In this document: piece after piece, positions 7,001 through 15,537 of the stretch
Layout of the letters: each line of letters starts with the position of its first letter
How positions within the stretch are numbered: the stretch's first letter is position 1
NCBI GenBank assembly: GCA_035569495.1
Contig: DATMMX010000039.1
Location: forward strand, 1 to 64,000
DNA: 64,000 bases
Direction of reading: 5' to 3'
Source of the DNA: DASRDZ01 sp035569495
GTDB lineage: Bacteria; Chloroflexota; Dormibacteria; Aeolococcales; Aeolococcaceae
Notes under the pieces: model-generated
What the model saw: the letters and a program-made list of their open reading frames with translations, nothing else
Told to the model about the DNA's origin: nothing
The model's database searches: none
Made by a program: the position numbers and the translations under genes

Positions 7001-7531
7001 CTAGCGGAGCAGGACGCTGAGGCCGCTGCGGGGCAGCTCGCGGTAGGGGGCGGCGCGCCAGGTCTGCTGGGGCGCTGCCGCAGGGGTGGGCAGGAGGATG
7101 GCGAGGTGGTCCTCGATGGTGGGGATGGTCGCGGGGAGGGCCTCGCCGTCGACGATGGCGCCGTGCTCGGCGTCGACGGCCGCGGCGAAGCCGTCGACCA
7201 GCGCCCAGAAGTCGTCCTCGGTGGCGTCGGAGTGCTCGCACAGCTCGTCCCAGCTGGGCAGGGCGAGGGCGGCCTCGCGGGTGCCGTCGCGGGTGGCCAG
7301 GGTCTCGACGTGCAGCGGGCAGCGGCGCCACCGCAGCTCGTGGGAGGCGATCAGCGGCTCGCCGTGGCCGGAGCCGACCGCCCGGAAGCGCCCCTCCCCC
7401 ACCGCGCCCAGCCGGGCCAGCTCGGTGAGGGCGAGGCTGAACGGCCAGGGGTCACGCTCGCCGCGGGAGCGCAGGCGCAGGCGGATGCAGGTCTGGTCCG
7501 CGGTGGGCAGGTGGACGGACCAGGCGCTCAC
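7001..7531 (-). CDS. Uncharacterised protein, last gene of the respiratory operon
   Basis: 176 residues, no signal peptide or membrane segment. Contains an acidic middle (WDELCEHSDATEDDFWALVDGF, about 93-114) and a Trp/Pro-rich C-terminus. No family recognised. Its start overlaps the stop of the upstream lipoprotein gene by 4 bases, placing it as the twelfth and last gene of the unit that starts at 18126. Cytosolic accessory role only by context. Confidence 0.65.
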   Translation of the reverse strand: MSAWSVHLPTADQTCIRLRLRSRGERDPWPFSLALTELARLGAVGEGRFRAVGSGHGEPLIASHELRWRRCPLHVETLATRDGTREAALALPSWDELCEHSDATEDDFWALVDGFAAAVDAEHGAIVDGEALPATIPTIEDHLAILLPTPAAAPQQTWRAAPYRELPRSGLSVLLR

Positions 7532-8217
7532 GGCGCGGTTTGGGCTTGTTGCGGGTTGGCGGGGCAGACGGCGGCGGCGACCGTCCGGTCGGTCAGGTTC
7601 TCGACGCCGCCGCCCTGGGGGACCTGCAGCGCGAACTCCTGGTAGCGGCCCCAGACGATGCCCTGGGCGGGGATCTGCTCAGGCGGGTAGACGAGCACGA
7701 CGACCGTCGACTGTCCGGGGTCGAGGTGGGGGCGGCAGTCGCTGCCCGGCTTGGTGTCGCTCACCGATGCCAGCGGATAGGTGGGGTGGTAGAAGGCGTG
7801 CAGGGGGCCGCCGGCGGCCTGCGGCGGGGCGTAGTCGCTGGCGATCTGCAGGTCGCGGACGTCGGGCTCGCTCCACGCCTTGCCGTCGTTGCGCAGGCGC
7901 AGGCCGACCAGGGTGAACTCGCCGAAGGGCTGCAGGGCTTGCCAGGCGCCGGTGGTGCCGAGGCGCTGGGCCAGGGCGGTGACGCTGCGGCGGGCGACCA
8001 TGAGCACGTCGAGGCGGACGGGGTTGCGGTAGATGCCGCCGTCGGGGCTGGTGTACACGGTGGTCGAGGCCAGCGGCCTGGGGGTCGAGGTGACCGGGAG
8101 GTCGAGGCCGGCGGCGCCGATGGGGACGCCGTTGCCTCCGCAGGCGGAGAGCAGCGCCGCTGCGGCTGCCGCTGCGGCGATGAGGGTTCGTGTGTTTTTG
8201 CCATCCATGGCAGTCAC
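7528..8217 (-). CDS. Lipoprotein of the respiratory operon
   Basis: 229 residues from GTG 8217, chosen because it overlaps the permease stop (GTGA); an ATG at 8208 is the alternative. N-terminal region with a long Ala stretch and lipobox LSAC, then a mature beta-rich domain: FTLVGLRLRNDGKAW and GQSTVVVLVYPPEQ resemble the extracellular Ig-like DUF4352 type used by secreted lipoproteins. Two Cys (SDCRPH and AVCPAN) may form a disulfide. Coupled to an ABC exporter and a cytochrome b/CydA-like cluster, so an assembly or metallo-chaperone role at the membrane outer face is conceivable, but no metal motif is evident. Confidence 0.65.
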   Translation of the reverse strand: MTAMDGKNTRTLIAAAAAAAALLSACGGNGVPIGAAGLDLPVTSTPRPLASTTVYTSPDGGIYRNPVRLDVLMVARRSVTALAQRLGTTGAWQALQPFGEFTLVGLRLRNDGKAWSEPDVRDLQIASDYAPPQAAGGPLHAFYHPTYPLASVSDTKPGSDCRPHLDPGQSTVVVLVYPPEQIPAQGIVWGRYQEFALQVPQGGGVENLTDRTVAAAVCPANPQQAQTAP

Positions 8218-9071
8218 GCGCGGGCCAGCAGGGCGCGGCTGATGGCGGCGAGGGCGGCCAGGGACAGGGCGGCTGTGATGACGGCGGCGATCAGCACCTC
8301 CGCGGGGCTGAAGGTGGGCGTGCCGCCGAGGGCGCCGGTGAATGCGGAGTGCAGGTAGGCGAAGGGGTCGACGCGGGCGGCGGCCCAGCGCCAGCCGTCG
8401 CGGGGCACGCCGGTGAACAGGCCGCCGAGGAAGAGCAGCGGGGCGAGGACGACCACCACGTCGAGCAGCACCTCGCCGGGTCCGCCGGCGAGCAGGGAGA
8501 GGGCGACGCCCAGGGTGTTGGTGAGCAGGACGACGGCGGGGATGCAGGCGAGCAGGGCGAGGGCGGTGAGGGGACCCGGGCCGGTGGCGATGACCACTGC
8601 GACGACGGGGAGCATCTGCAGGGTGTCGACGGCGCCCGCGGCGAGGATCCAGGCGCCGATGGTCTGCGCCGGTGGGCGGGGGACGACGGCGAGGCGGGCG
8701 AGCAGGCCGCTGGAACGGGCGCGGGCGAGGGTGACGCCGGAGCCGACCGCGCCGGTCATGGCCACCAGGACGGTGAGGAGCATGCCCGCCCAGAAGGTGG
8801 GGGCGTGTCCTGCCACCAGGGGGACGGCCAGCAACAGGGGGACGGTGAGTTTGAGGGCGACGCTGCGCGGATGGGCGAGGGTGAGGAGGAGCTCGCGGGC
8901 CCACATGGTGGAGGGGAGGACGTTGGCGAGCGCGGCGGTTCGGGGGTGGGCGGGGGGAGCGGAGGCCCGCTTGGACGAGGCCACGGGCGCCTCCTCCGCC
9001 GGCAGCGCCACGCCAACGCCGGCAGGCCTGTCCGTCCGCTCCGCGGCGACGTCGCGCAGCCGAGCCTTCAT
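8214..9071 (-). CDS. ABC-2 type transporter permease
   Basis: 285 residues; about 55 hydrophilic N-terminal residues, then six predicted membrane segments. The cytoplasmic loop ARSSGLLARLAVVPRPPAQTIGAW (about 115-138) matches the coupling loop of ABC-2/CcmB-like permeases, in which a G-x-L-x-x-L-x-x-x-P motif precedes the third helix. Overlaps by 4 bases with the ATPase gene before it and the lipoprotein after it. Together with that ATPase it forms an exporter, perhaps serving the same need as CydDC or CcmAB next to bd oxidases (thiol or heme handling); this is inference from context. Confidence 0.75.
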   Translation of the reverse strand: MKARLRDVAAERTDRPAGVGVALPAEEAPVASSKRASAPPAHPRTAALANVLPSTMWARELLLTLAHPRSVALKLTVPLLLAVPLVAGHAPTFWAGMLLTVLVAMTGAVGSGVTLARARSSGLLARLAVVPRPPAQTIGAWILAAGAVDTLQMLPVVAVVIATGPGPLTALALLACIPAVVLLTNTLGVALSLLAGGPGEVLLDVVVVLAPLLFLGGLFTGVPRDGWRWAAARVDPFAYLHSAFTGALGGTPTFSPAEVLIAAVITAALSLAALAAISRALLARA

Positions 9072-10027
9072 TCCTGCTCCTCCCCGAGCTCCGCGCCCGT
9101 GAGCTCCCGAAACGCGTCGCCCAGGTCCGGCTCGTGCAGCCGCATCGACCGCAGCCGTCCCCCGGGCCGGTCCGCCGCCGCGACGATCCGCGGCAGCACC
9201 GACGCGTCGCGATAGCGCACCACGAGGTCGCCGCCCTCGCGCACATCCACGCGGGCCACCCCGACGACGTCGCGCAACGCCTCAACGTCCGCGGACCGCA
9301 CACGCAGCTCGGCGACGCGCGCCGCCCCCACACCGGCGAGCAGCTCATCCGGCGGCGCACAGCGCAGCATCCGCCCATCCACCATGAACGCCACCCGGTG
9401 TGCCGCCAGGGCGCTGAAGTTCGCGTCATTGCTGGCCACAACAGAAGCGCGCCCCGCCGCGGAGCGACGCCGCAGCTCCGCCAGCAGCGCCTGCACCCCG
9501 GCGGGATCGAGCCCCGCCGTCGGCTCGTCGAGCAGCGCCAGCCCCGGCTCGTGGGCCAGCGCCTCGGCCAGCGCCAGCCGCCGCCGCATGCCGAACGAGT
9601 AGGCGCCGACCGGCTCGTGGCGCACCTCCCACAACCCGAAGCGCTGCAGCGCCTCCTCGCACAGCGCCAGCGCCAGCGGCGGCTCCCGCACCCACTGCCG
9701 GCACCAGAAGTGCGCGGCCTGCAGCCCACTGAGCGACTCGTCCTCCAGCGCGGTGTCGAGCGACAAGCCGAGCCGGCGCCGCGCCGCCGCCGCATCCGCG
9801 GCGCCGAACCAGCGCAGCTCCCCGCGCTGCGGCCGCCCCAGCGTCGCCAACAGGCGCAGCAGCGTGGTCTTGCCCGCGCCGTTCGGCCCCATCAGCACAA
9901 CGACCTCGCCCGGCTCGACGCGCAGGTCGACGGGACCGGCACCGCGCCCACCGCGATACCGCTGCTCGACGCCGTGCGCCTCGACCGCCGACACCCCCGC
10001 CGCCAGCGCCACCGCAACCGCGCTCAC
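9068..10027 (-). CDS. ABC transporter ATP-binding protein
   Basis: 319 residues from GTG 10027 (GTGA overlap with the receiver gene). Walker A GPNGAGKT (residues 47-54), degenerate signature YSFGMRRRLALAEAL in place of LSGGQ, Walker B LALLDEPTAGLDP. The switch region reads VVASNDANF, where most ATPases have a His at the N position (SHD), so the H-loop His is replaced by Asn. The C-terminal 100 residues form the usual regulatory tail of ABC-2 type ATPases. Partner permease is the next gene. The altered signature and H-loop suggest reduced or unusually coupled ATP hydrolysis. Confidence 0.8.
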   Translation of the reverse strand: MSAVAVALAAGVSAVEAHGVEQRYRGGRGAGPVDLRVEPGEVVVLMGPNGAGKTTLLRLLATLGRPQRGELRWFGAADAAAARRRLGLSLDTALEDESLSGLQAAHFWCRQWVREPPLALALCEEALQRFGLWEVRHEPVGAYSFGMRRRLALAEALAHEPGLALLDEPTAGLDPAGVQALLAELRRRSAAGRASVVASNDANFSALAAHRVAFMVDGRMLRCAPPDELLAGVGAARVAELRVRSADVEALRDVVGVARVDVREGGDLVVRYRDASVLPRIVAAADRPGGRLRSMRLHEPDLGDAFRELTGAELGEEQE

Positions 10028-10389
10028 ACCGCCGCCCTCCGCAGCAGATCGGCCACCACCGCGGCCACCGCAGTGGGCTTGAAGGGCTTCAGCACAACCG
10101 CGGCCGCGCCACACTCGACGGCACGCCGCTGCGCCGCGCCATCCCGCTGCTCGACCAGCGCCAGCCATCCACATCGCGGTGCGAGGCCAAGCGACGCCAT
10201 CAGCGCCAGCCCGTCGCAATCCAATGTGGCGTCGACCAGCGCGACATCCACATCGCCACCGAGCAGCGCCGCACGCAGCGACTCCGAGTCGCGAACCCAC
10301 GCAACCGCATGCCCCTCGCGCACCAGCTTGTGCTCGAGGATGCGTCCGATCATCGGCTCGTCCTCGGCGATCAGCAGGTGGGCGCTCAT
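10024..10389 (-). CDS. Stand-alone response-regulator receiver domain
   Basis: 121 residues, receiver domain only. Acid pair E9-D10, phospho-acceptor D53 (VALVDATL) and K101 in VLKPFKP are in place; the Thr/Ser after beta-4 is not (LALVEQR), as in some degenerate receivers. No output domain. Embedded by 4-base overlaps between an unknown small protein and the ABC ATPase, so it probably tunes the respiratory or transport complex directly or acts as a phosphate shuttle; no kinase lies in the operon. The nearest kinase is the hybrid one at 21260-22918. Confidence 0.8.
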   Translation of the reverse strand: MSAHLLIAEDEPMIGRILEHKLVREGHAVAWVRDSESLRAALLGGDVDVALVDATLDCDGLALMASLGLAPRCGWLALVEQRDGAAQRRAVECGAAAVVLKPFKPTAVAAVVADLLRRAAV

Positions 10390-10817
10390 GCCATCTCCCA
10401 CCGTTCCACCAGGCGGGGCAGGCCTTGCTCGTCGAGGTCGCACACGTTGCTGAGCGGACCGTAGATGCCGTGATCCTCCAGCTCCTGGCGCGCCAGCTCG
10501 GGAAGCAGCACCTTGGCGGCGACGATGTCGTCGCCCTCGACGGCGACCTCCCAGCCGATCTCCTCCATCGCGCCCGCGCACCAGGCGATCAGCTCGATGC
10601 GATGGGTCAGGCGCGTGCCCACCGCGGCGATGGCGGCGCTCAGCGACACCTCGCCCTGGTCCGGCGCGGCGGCGCCGGCGCGGCTCTCCAGCTCGTAGAG
10701 GCGGCGCATCCAGCGCGGCCACGGCGGCTTCAGCGCGTGCTCGATCTCCACCGACGCGGACGCGTACATCTTCATGCGCACCGTCACCGCTCCCAGCGGG
10801 ATGCGCGGCTCGCTCAC
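10386..10817 (-). CDS. Uncharacterised small protein of the respiratory operon
   Basis: 143 residues from GTG 10817, which overlaps the CydA-like stop (GTGA). Mixed alpha/beta, no membrane segments: a short strand (GAVTVRMKMYASASVEIEH), an aromatic loop (KPPWPRWMRRLYELE) and a C-terminal acidic half (EGDDIVAAKVLLPEL, then CDLDEQGLPRLVERWEMA). No family recognised. Always-overlapping position between the oxidase subunit and the receiver suggests a dedicated accessory. Confidence 0.6.
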   Translation of the reverse strand: MSEPRIPLGAVTVRMKMYASASVEIEHALKPPWPRWMRRLYELESRAGAAAPDQGEVSLSAAIAAVGTRLTHRIELIAWCAGAMEEIGWEVAVEGDDIVAAKVLLPELARQELEDHGIYGPLSNVCDLDEQGLPRLVERWEMA

Positions 10818-12289
10818 GGGCTGGTGGTGGTCGGCGTGGAGGGCGCCGGGGTGTTGGGCGTGTTGACGATCTGCTGGCCCTGGATGGTCATCTCGCCCTC
10901 GATCAGGTAGGGCTGGCGGCTGTGCTCGCGGATGACGCCCATCACCGCCATCATCACGCTCACCGTGACGCCGAGCGAGACCAGCAGCCACTGGCTGCGC
11001 CGCGTCGCGTCGCCCCAGCGCAGCTCGCCGTTGCTGTGCGCGCGGACCACGCCGGTGACCGAGACGAGGCCGCAGATCATCATTGCCAGCAGGGCGATGA
11101 TCTTGTTGGGGATCATGGTGCCGATGGGGTTGAGCAGACCGCCGTCCCACCACGGCGTGTTGGCGGCTGCGGAGATGTCGGACTGCGTCCAGGCGAAGCG
11201 CGCGGGTGTGGCGGCGAGCAGAGTGGCCGGCACCAGCACGGTGAGCATCGCCACCTGGGTGCGGATGCCGCGCGTCCCGCTGGCGCGCATGCGTCTCCAG
11301 AAGTACGACGTGCCCAGCAGGAAGATGACGCCCAGCAGCGTGATCTGCAGCAGGAACACGTTGCTGATGTCGCCGAACATCATGCGGTACCACGCGGGAT
11401 AGGCGTGGAGCTGGATCTCCTTGGCATAGGAATAGCCGATCCAGGGCTGGAACATGGTGAGCGCGATCGCCCACACCGCGCCCCAGGTGCCCGCCCAGTC
11501 GAAGAAGGCGACCTGGCTGGTGGCGGCGACGCGCGCGGTGGCGGCGCCGTCGGCCTGGCTGTACCACGTCGCCGACATGGCGCCGACACTGCGCAGCGAG
11601 GGCACGTCGTCGACGCGCACGTCGGGCCCGCGGCGCTTGGCGCGCATGTAGCGGAAGCCGGCGACGGCGGCGACGATGGCTCCCGCCCAGGCGATGTTGC
11701 CGACGGTGCGGTGGATGGTCAGCGGCAGGTCGGTGGGGTTGAGGATCTGGGAGAGCTGGTTGGTGTCGCCGCCGTTGGGGGTGAGCATGTACGACGCCAC
11801 CACGTCGATGAAGAACTGCTGCCACCACAGGGCCACGGCGAGCAGCACCGCCATCCCGAAGCGCGCTCTGCGGTAGGCGGCCAGCCGCTCCCAGTTGGCA
11901 TAGAGGGTGTAGAGCAACACGATCTCGGTGAGGAACAGCGCCGCCTCGAAGATGAACGGCCAGAAGGTGATCCGCGTCAGAGCGATGAAGAAGATGCCCC
12001 ACATGCCGAGCAGGATGAACAGCACCCAGAAGATGGCCAGCGCCGCGCCGAAGGTGAACACGTAGGCCATGCTCCTCAGCAGGCCGCGGGCGAGCCGCTC
12101 ATGGCGCGCGTCGTTGCGCGCGATCGAGATGCCCTCGCTGACGCAGACCAGGAACGACGCCCCGGTGATGAAGGTGGCGATCAGGATGTGCAGGATGGCC
12201 ACGATGCCCACCGCGATCGACCCACCGACGTTGGAGGTGGGGATCGGCTGCAGCGGCGGCGTGGCGGCGAGGACGTGCAGCGGCATCAC
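10814..12289 (-). CDS. CydA-like cytochrome bd superfamily subunit (probable catalytic copy)
   Basis: 491-residue polytopic membrane protein. Landmarks of cytochrome bd subunit I: H34 in AILHILIATF (position of the first heme ligand), the acidic pair E115/E122 in FEAALFLTEIVLLY followed by NWERL (equivalent to the E99/E107 helix near the oxygen site), H193 in TIHRTVGN (position of the b558 His) and RQPY at 458-461, equivalent to the GRQPW motif. A Met ligand like E. coli M393 is not evident and no long Q-loop is seen. The acids present here and absent from the second copy (14253-15524) suggest this is the oxygen-reducing subunit. ATG overlaps the cytochrome b stop. Confidence 0.8.
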   Translation of the reverse strand: MMPLHVLAATPPLQPIPTSNVGGSIAVGIVAILHILIATFITGASFLVCVSEGISIARNDARHERLARGLLRSMAYVFTFGAALAIFWVLFILLGMWGIFFIALTRITFWPFIFEAALFLTEIVLLYTLYANWERLAAYRRARFGMAVLLAVALWWQQFFIDVVASYMLTPNGGDTNQLSQILNPTDLPLTIHRTVGNIAWAGAIVAAVAGFRYMRAKRRGPDVRVDDVPSLRSVGAMSATWYSQADGAATARVAATSQVAFFDWAGTWGAVWAIALTMFQPWIGYSYAKEIQLHAYPAWYRMMFGDISNVFLLQITLLGVIFLLGTSYFWRRMRASGTRGIRTQVAMLTVLVPATLLAATPARFAWTQSDISAAANTPWWDGGLLNPIGTMIPNKIIALLAMMICGLVSVTGVVRAHSNGELRWGDATRRSQWLLVSLGVTVSVMMAVMGVIREHSRQPYLIEGEMTIQGQQIVNTPNTPAPSTPTTTSP

Positions 12290-13476
12290 AGGTTGAACAG
12301 CCGGTTGGAGCCGAGCACGGTCAGCAGGATGAGCAGGCCGGTGAGGAACAGTCCGGGCAGCAGCACCTCAGGACGGCGCAGCGGCGACCGCTCGCGCGAG
12401 CGGTCGAGGAAGGGCAGCAGGATCATCGCGGTCACCGCGACGCCGAGGATCACCACCAGCACGGTGAAGATCAGGTACGTCCCCGGGGCCAGCACCAGCA
12501 CCTGGTCGAGCGGCAGGAAGAACCACTCGGGCGTGGGCACGTAGGTCAGCGTCGCAGGATCGGCGGGCGCGCTCAGCGGCGCGCCGACGACGAAGCCGAA
12601 GACGAAGATGATGCCGATGAGCAGCACGCTGATCACCGTGTCCTTGAAGAGCTGCGTGGGGAAGAAGTCGACGGTGCGCTTGGGCACCGCCCAGCGCCGC
12701 TCGATGCGCCGCGTGGGGTACGGCGGCTCCGCGTCGCGGATGCGTTCGCCCAGCTCCTTCTCGGGGTCGTCGGTCTCGGTCGTGTAGTTGACCCAGGAGC
12801 CGAACTCGCCGTGACGGCGCAGCAGGTAGAGGTGCGCGCCGATGAAGGCGAGCATCAGGAAGGGCAGCACCCAGATGTGGATGGCGAAGGTGCGCGTCAG
12901 CGAGACCTGGCCGACGAAGTCGCTGCTGCCGCGCCACAGCTCGCGCAGGCCGTCGCCGATTCCCGGGATGTAGTGGGGAATGTTGGTGACCACCACCATC
13001 GTCCAGTAGGCCGCCTGGTCCATGGGCAGCATGGCGCCGGTGATGGCGAGGCCCATCACCAGCAGGAAGAGGATGGAGCCGGTCACCCAGTTCAGCTCGC
13101 GCGGGCGCTTGTAGGACGCGCTGAAGAAGGTGCGCAGCATGTGCAGCCCGATCACCAGGATGAGCACGTACGCGCCCCACAGGTGCATGCCGCGCACCCA
13201 GGCGCCGAAGCGGTCGCTGGTCTGGAGGAAGTTCAGTGAGCTCCAGCCCTCGGCGAACGACGGCGTGTAGTCGAGCAGCAGGAAGATGCCGGTGAAGATC
13301 TGCAGCAGGATCAGCACCAGGGTCGCGCTGCCCAGCGTGTACGCCCAGCCGCCCTTCTCGGGGACCGCCTCGTACAGCCCCTTGTGGATCAGCTCGGTGG
13401 TGCCGGCGCGCTCGTCGACCCAGCGGTAGGTGCTGCGCGACCGGGAGCTGAGCGGGCGGGTGAGGAAGCGGAGCAC
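12286..13476 (-). CDS. Cytochrome b (fused b6/subunit IV type) of a quinol-oxidising complex
   Basis: 396 residues from GTG 13476, five bases after the Rieske stop. Heme b ligands: H98-x13-H112 (MHLWGAY...GLHML) and H200-x14-H215 (IHIWVLP...AHLYLL), the second spacing being that of b6-type proteins. Qo-site motif PEWF at 316-319. The C-terminal part carries three further helices, as in full-length cytochrome b. With the Rieske protein it forms a quinol oxidation module; no cytochrome c or c1 gene is present, so electrons probably leave through another partner, perhaps the CydA-like pair in the same operon (inference). Confidence 0.92.
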   Translation of the reverse strand: MLRFLTRPLSSRSRSTYRWVDERAGTTELIHKGLYEAVPEKGGWAYTLGSATLVLILLQIFTGIFLLLDYTPSFAEGWSSLNFLQTSDRFGAWVRGMHLWGAYVLILVIGLHMLRTFFSASYKRPRELNWVTGSILFLLVMGLAITGAMLPMDQAAYWTMVVVTNIPHYIPGIGDGLRELWRGSSDFVGQVSLTRTFAIHIWVLPFLMLAFIGAHLYLLRRHGEFGSWVNYTTETDDPEKELGERIRDAEPPYPTRRIERRWAVPKRTVDFFPTQLFKDTVISVLLIGIIFVFGFVVGAPLSAPADPATLTYVPTPEWFFLPLDQVLVLAPGTYLIFTVLVVILGVAVTAMILLPFLDRSRERSPLRRPEVLLPGLFLTGLLILLTVLGSNRLFNL

Positions 13477-13480
13477 GGCG

Positions 13481-13987
13481 TCAGATGTTCTCGTCGAACT
13501 GGTTCTGGACCTCGAGCACGGTGCGTCCGGTGCTGGGGTCGAGATATGTGCGGTGGATCCACTGCGGCAGCGGTGACGGGGGCGGACCGCCGATGTTGAG
13601 ACCGTTGAGGTCGTAGAGGCCGCCGTGGCACGGGCAGAGGAACTGGCCGAGGCTGGGATCCCAGTGCACGTTGCACTGCATGTGGCTGCAGGTGTTGGAG
13701 AGGATGCGCAGCGTGCTGCTGTCGCTCTTGACGACGTAGACGATGCGCTCGACGTTGGGCGTCGGCGGCCCTTCACCGATGGGCATGGACACCGTGAACG
13801 GCGTGGGCAGGCCGATGGGGACGCCGTCGATCTCGCCGACGCGTATCCAGCTCAGCCCCCGCTTCATGAACAGCGGACTGACCAGGAAACCGATGGCGGG
13901 GATCGACAGCATCAGGGTGATCGCGCCCGCACCCAGGTTGGTCATGCGGATCAGGAAGCGGCGGCGGGTCACCGGCGTCGCGCTCAT
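13481..13987 (-). CDS. Rieske [2Fe-2S] protein
   Basis: 168 residues. Twin-arginine-like start TRRRFLIRM and one membrane anchor (about 18-38), then the Rieske fold with cluster ligands C100-S-H102 and C118-P-C-H121 and disulfide cysteines C105 and C120 (TCSHMQC and CPCHGG). The family-typical box 1 CTHLGC is CSHMQC here. Accepts one electron from quinol at the Qo site of the cytochrome b encoded next. Start overlaps the stop of the small membrane protein (ATGA). Confidence 0.93.
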   Translation of the reverse strand: MSATPVTRRRFLIRMTNLGAGAITLMLSIPAIGFLVSPLFMKRGLSWIRVGEIDGVPIGLPTPFTVSMPIGEGPPTPNVERIVYVVKSDSSTLRILSNTCSHMQCNVHWDPSLGQFLCPCHGGLYDLNGLNIGGPPPSPLPQWIHRTYLDPSTGRTVLEVQNQFDENI

Positions 13988-14256
13988 CCCGAGCCTCCGC
14001 CGTGGGTCAGCGGCAGCAGGGCCACCGCGACCGTGGCCAGCATCGAGGCGAACATCAGCAGCGCCAGCGCCGTCGCCGCGCCCATGGCCACCGCCAGGCC
14101 GTGATCACCGCGCGCCCACATCAGCCGCAGGTGGCGGATCACCAGCCACGCCGCCCAGCCGACCAGCACGATGCCGGCGAAGATGACCGCCGAGTAGTAC
14201 CAGCTCGCCTGGAAGTTGGCGTCCGTGTTGACCAGCACGCGCAGCGCGGCGCTCAC
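13984..14256 (-). CDS. Small two-helix membrane subunit
   Basis: 90 residues from GTG 14256, overlapping the second CydA-like stop (GTGA), and itself overlapping the Rieske start. Two predicted membrane helices (about 19-42 and 55-84) joined by a basic loop RHLRLMWARGDHG. Conserved-looking aromatic start NFQASWYYSAV. Position between a CydA-like gene and the Rieske gene suggests a small structural subunit, comparable to CydX/CydB-like helpers or bc-complex small subunits, but no family is recognised. Confidence 0.65.
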   Translation of the reverse strand: MSAALRVLVNTDANFQASWYYSAVIFAGIVLVGWAAWLVIRHLRLMWARGDHGLAVAMGAATALALLMFASMLATVAVALLPLTHGGGSG

Positions 14257-15524
14257 GGGTAGATCCCCTGCGGGTTCCACTGGCCGTGCGCGTCCTGCTG
14301 GGTCAGCTCGCCGTTGATGGCGTAGGGGCCGCGCGCCGTCTCCTTCATGTAGCCCATCAGCAGCGCCAGCATCACCGAGAACACGGCGCAGGCCAGCAGC
14401 GCGCGGCGGGCGACGGCGTGGGCGCTGAACGGCAGCACGGCGGCAGCGCCGGGCGCGGGTGCCGGCACCGGCGAGCGCTGCAGCGGCGCGCTGCGCACCA
14501 GCAGGTGGATCAGCGTCACCACCAGGCCGGCGCCGATGGCCGCGTAGCGGATCCAGTAGATGTCCGGGCCCAGCACCGACGCGGGCAGCAGGCCGACGGC
14601 GAACAGCAGGATCGCCAGCCCGACGCACAGCCTGCCGACGCCGTCGGCGCCGAAGCGCAGCGGCCGCTCCCACGCCAGCGCGACGTTGGCGGCGACGAAC
14701 GTCATGCCCAGCAGCGCAGCCTGGAAGACGAAGAGGTGGTCCGGGCTGGCGACGAGATTGCCGAAGTAGCGCGGGACCGACGTGCGCAGCACCTCCAGCA
14801 GCGCGAAACCGGCCACGGGCATGAGGATTCCCGTACCGACGCCGATGCGCAGGTTGATCCGCGCCGCCCACGACTGGAAGGCGCGCTCACCCTCGTCGCC
14901 GCTGCGCGCCATGCGCAGCGCGGCGAAGGCGGCGAGGACCAGCGCCGTCCACGACACGTTGCCGATGAGGCGGTGCAGCAGCAGCGGCAGAAAGGGCGGG
15001 TTGAGCACGCCGCGCAGCACGCCCGACTGCGCGGGGTCGATGAGGTAGGAGTCGAGCACCACCATCATCGCCATGAACAGCGTCTGGAAGAAGAGCAGCG
15101 CCCAGCCGAGCATGGCGTGGCGGCGCGGAGCCATCCTCTCCCAGCTGTTGCGGTAGACGACCAGCAGCGGCACGATGATGAAGAACAGCCCGAAGGCGAT
15201 GCCGAACAGGGCGAAGAAGCGGTTGAGCAGCACGCCCCACACCGGGCCCCACAGCCCGATGATGATGGTCACCGCGAACACCGCGAGGGTGGCGCCGAGG
15301 CTGAAGATCAGGTAGTAGGTGTTCGACGCGGCGCGGGCGTAGCGCAGGTGCCACGCATTGCCGGTGCGCAGCGCGCGCGTCTCGAAGAACGCCGCCAGGG
15401 TGATCAGGCCGAGGCTCAATTCGGCGACGGCGATGTGCAGGGTGAACATCACCGCGACGGGAAAGTGGTCGCCGACGACCGGCCAGGTGGGGAGGGACAC
15501 GTCGAGGCCGATCACGTGCGTCAC
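14253..15524 (-). CDS. Second CydA-like subunit (probable non-catalytic copy)
   Basis: 423-residue polytopic membrane protein related to the product of 10814-12289. It keeps H30 (FTLHIAVAE), H184 (LLHRLIGN) and a C-terminal ARGPYAINGE segment equivalent to RQPYLIEGE, but the helix that should hold the two glutamates reads ALFGIAFGLFFIIVPLLVVY before NSWERM, so both acids are missing. This points to a heme-b-only or structural partner that pairs with the other copy, in the way bd-superfamily paralogs form heterodimers. Thirteen bases after the stress-protein gene. Heme content is inference. Confidence 0.75.
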   Translation of the reverse strand: MTHVIGLDVSLPTWPVVGDHFPVAVMFTLHIAVAELSLGLITLAAFFETRALRTGNAWHLRYARAASNTYYLIFSLGATLAVFAVTIIIGLWGPVWGVLLNRFFALFGIAFGLFFIIVPLLVVYRNSWERMAPRRHAMLGWALLFFQTLFMAMMVVLDSYLIDPAQSGVLRGVLNPPFLPLLLHRLIGNVSWTALVLAAFAALRMARSGDEGERAFQSWAARINLRIGVGTGILMPVAGFALLEVLRTSVPRYFGNLVASPDHLFVFQAALLGMTFVAANVALAWERPLRFGADGVGRLCVGLAILLFAVGLLPASVLGPDIYWIRYAAIGAGLVVTLIHLLVRSAPLQRSPVPAPAPGAAAVLPFSAHAVARRALLACAVFSVMLALLMGYMKETARGPYAINGELTQQDAHGQWNPQGIYP

Positions 15525-15537
15525 GCCACGCGATCTC

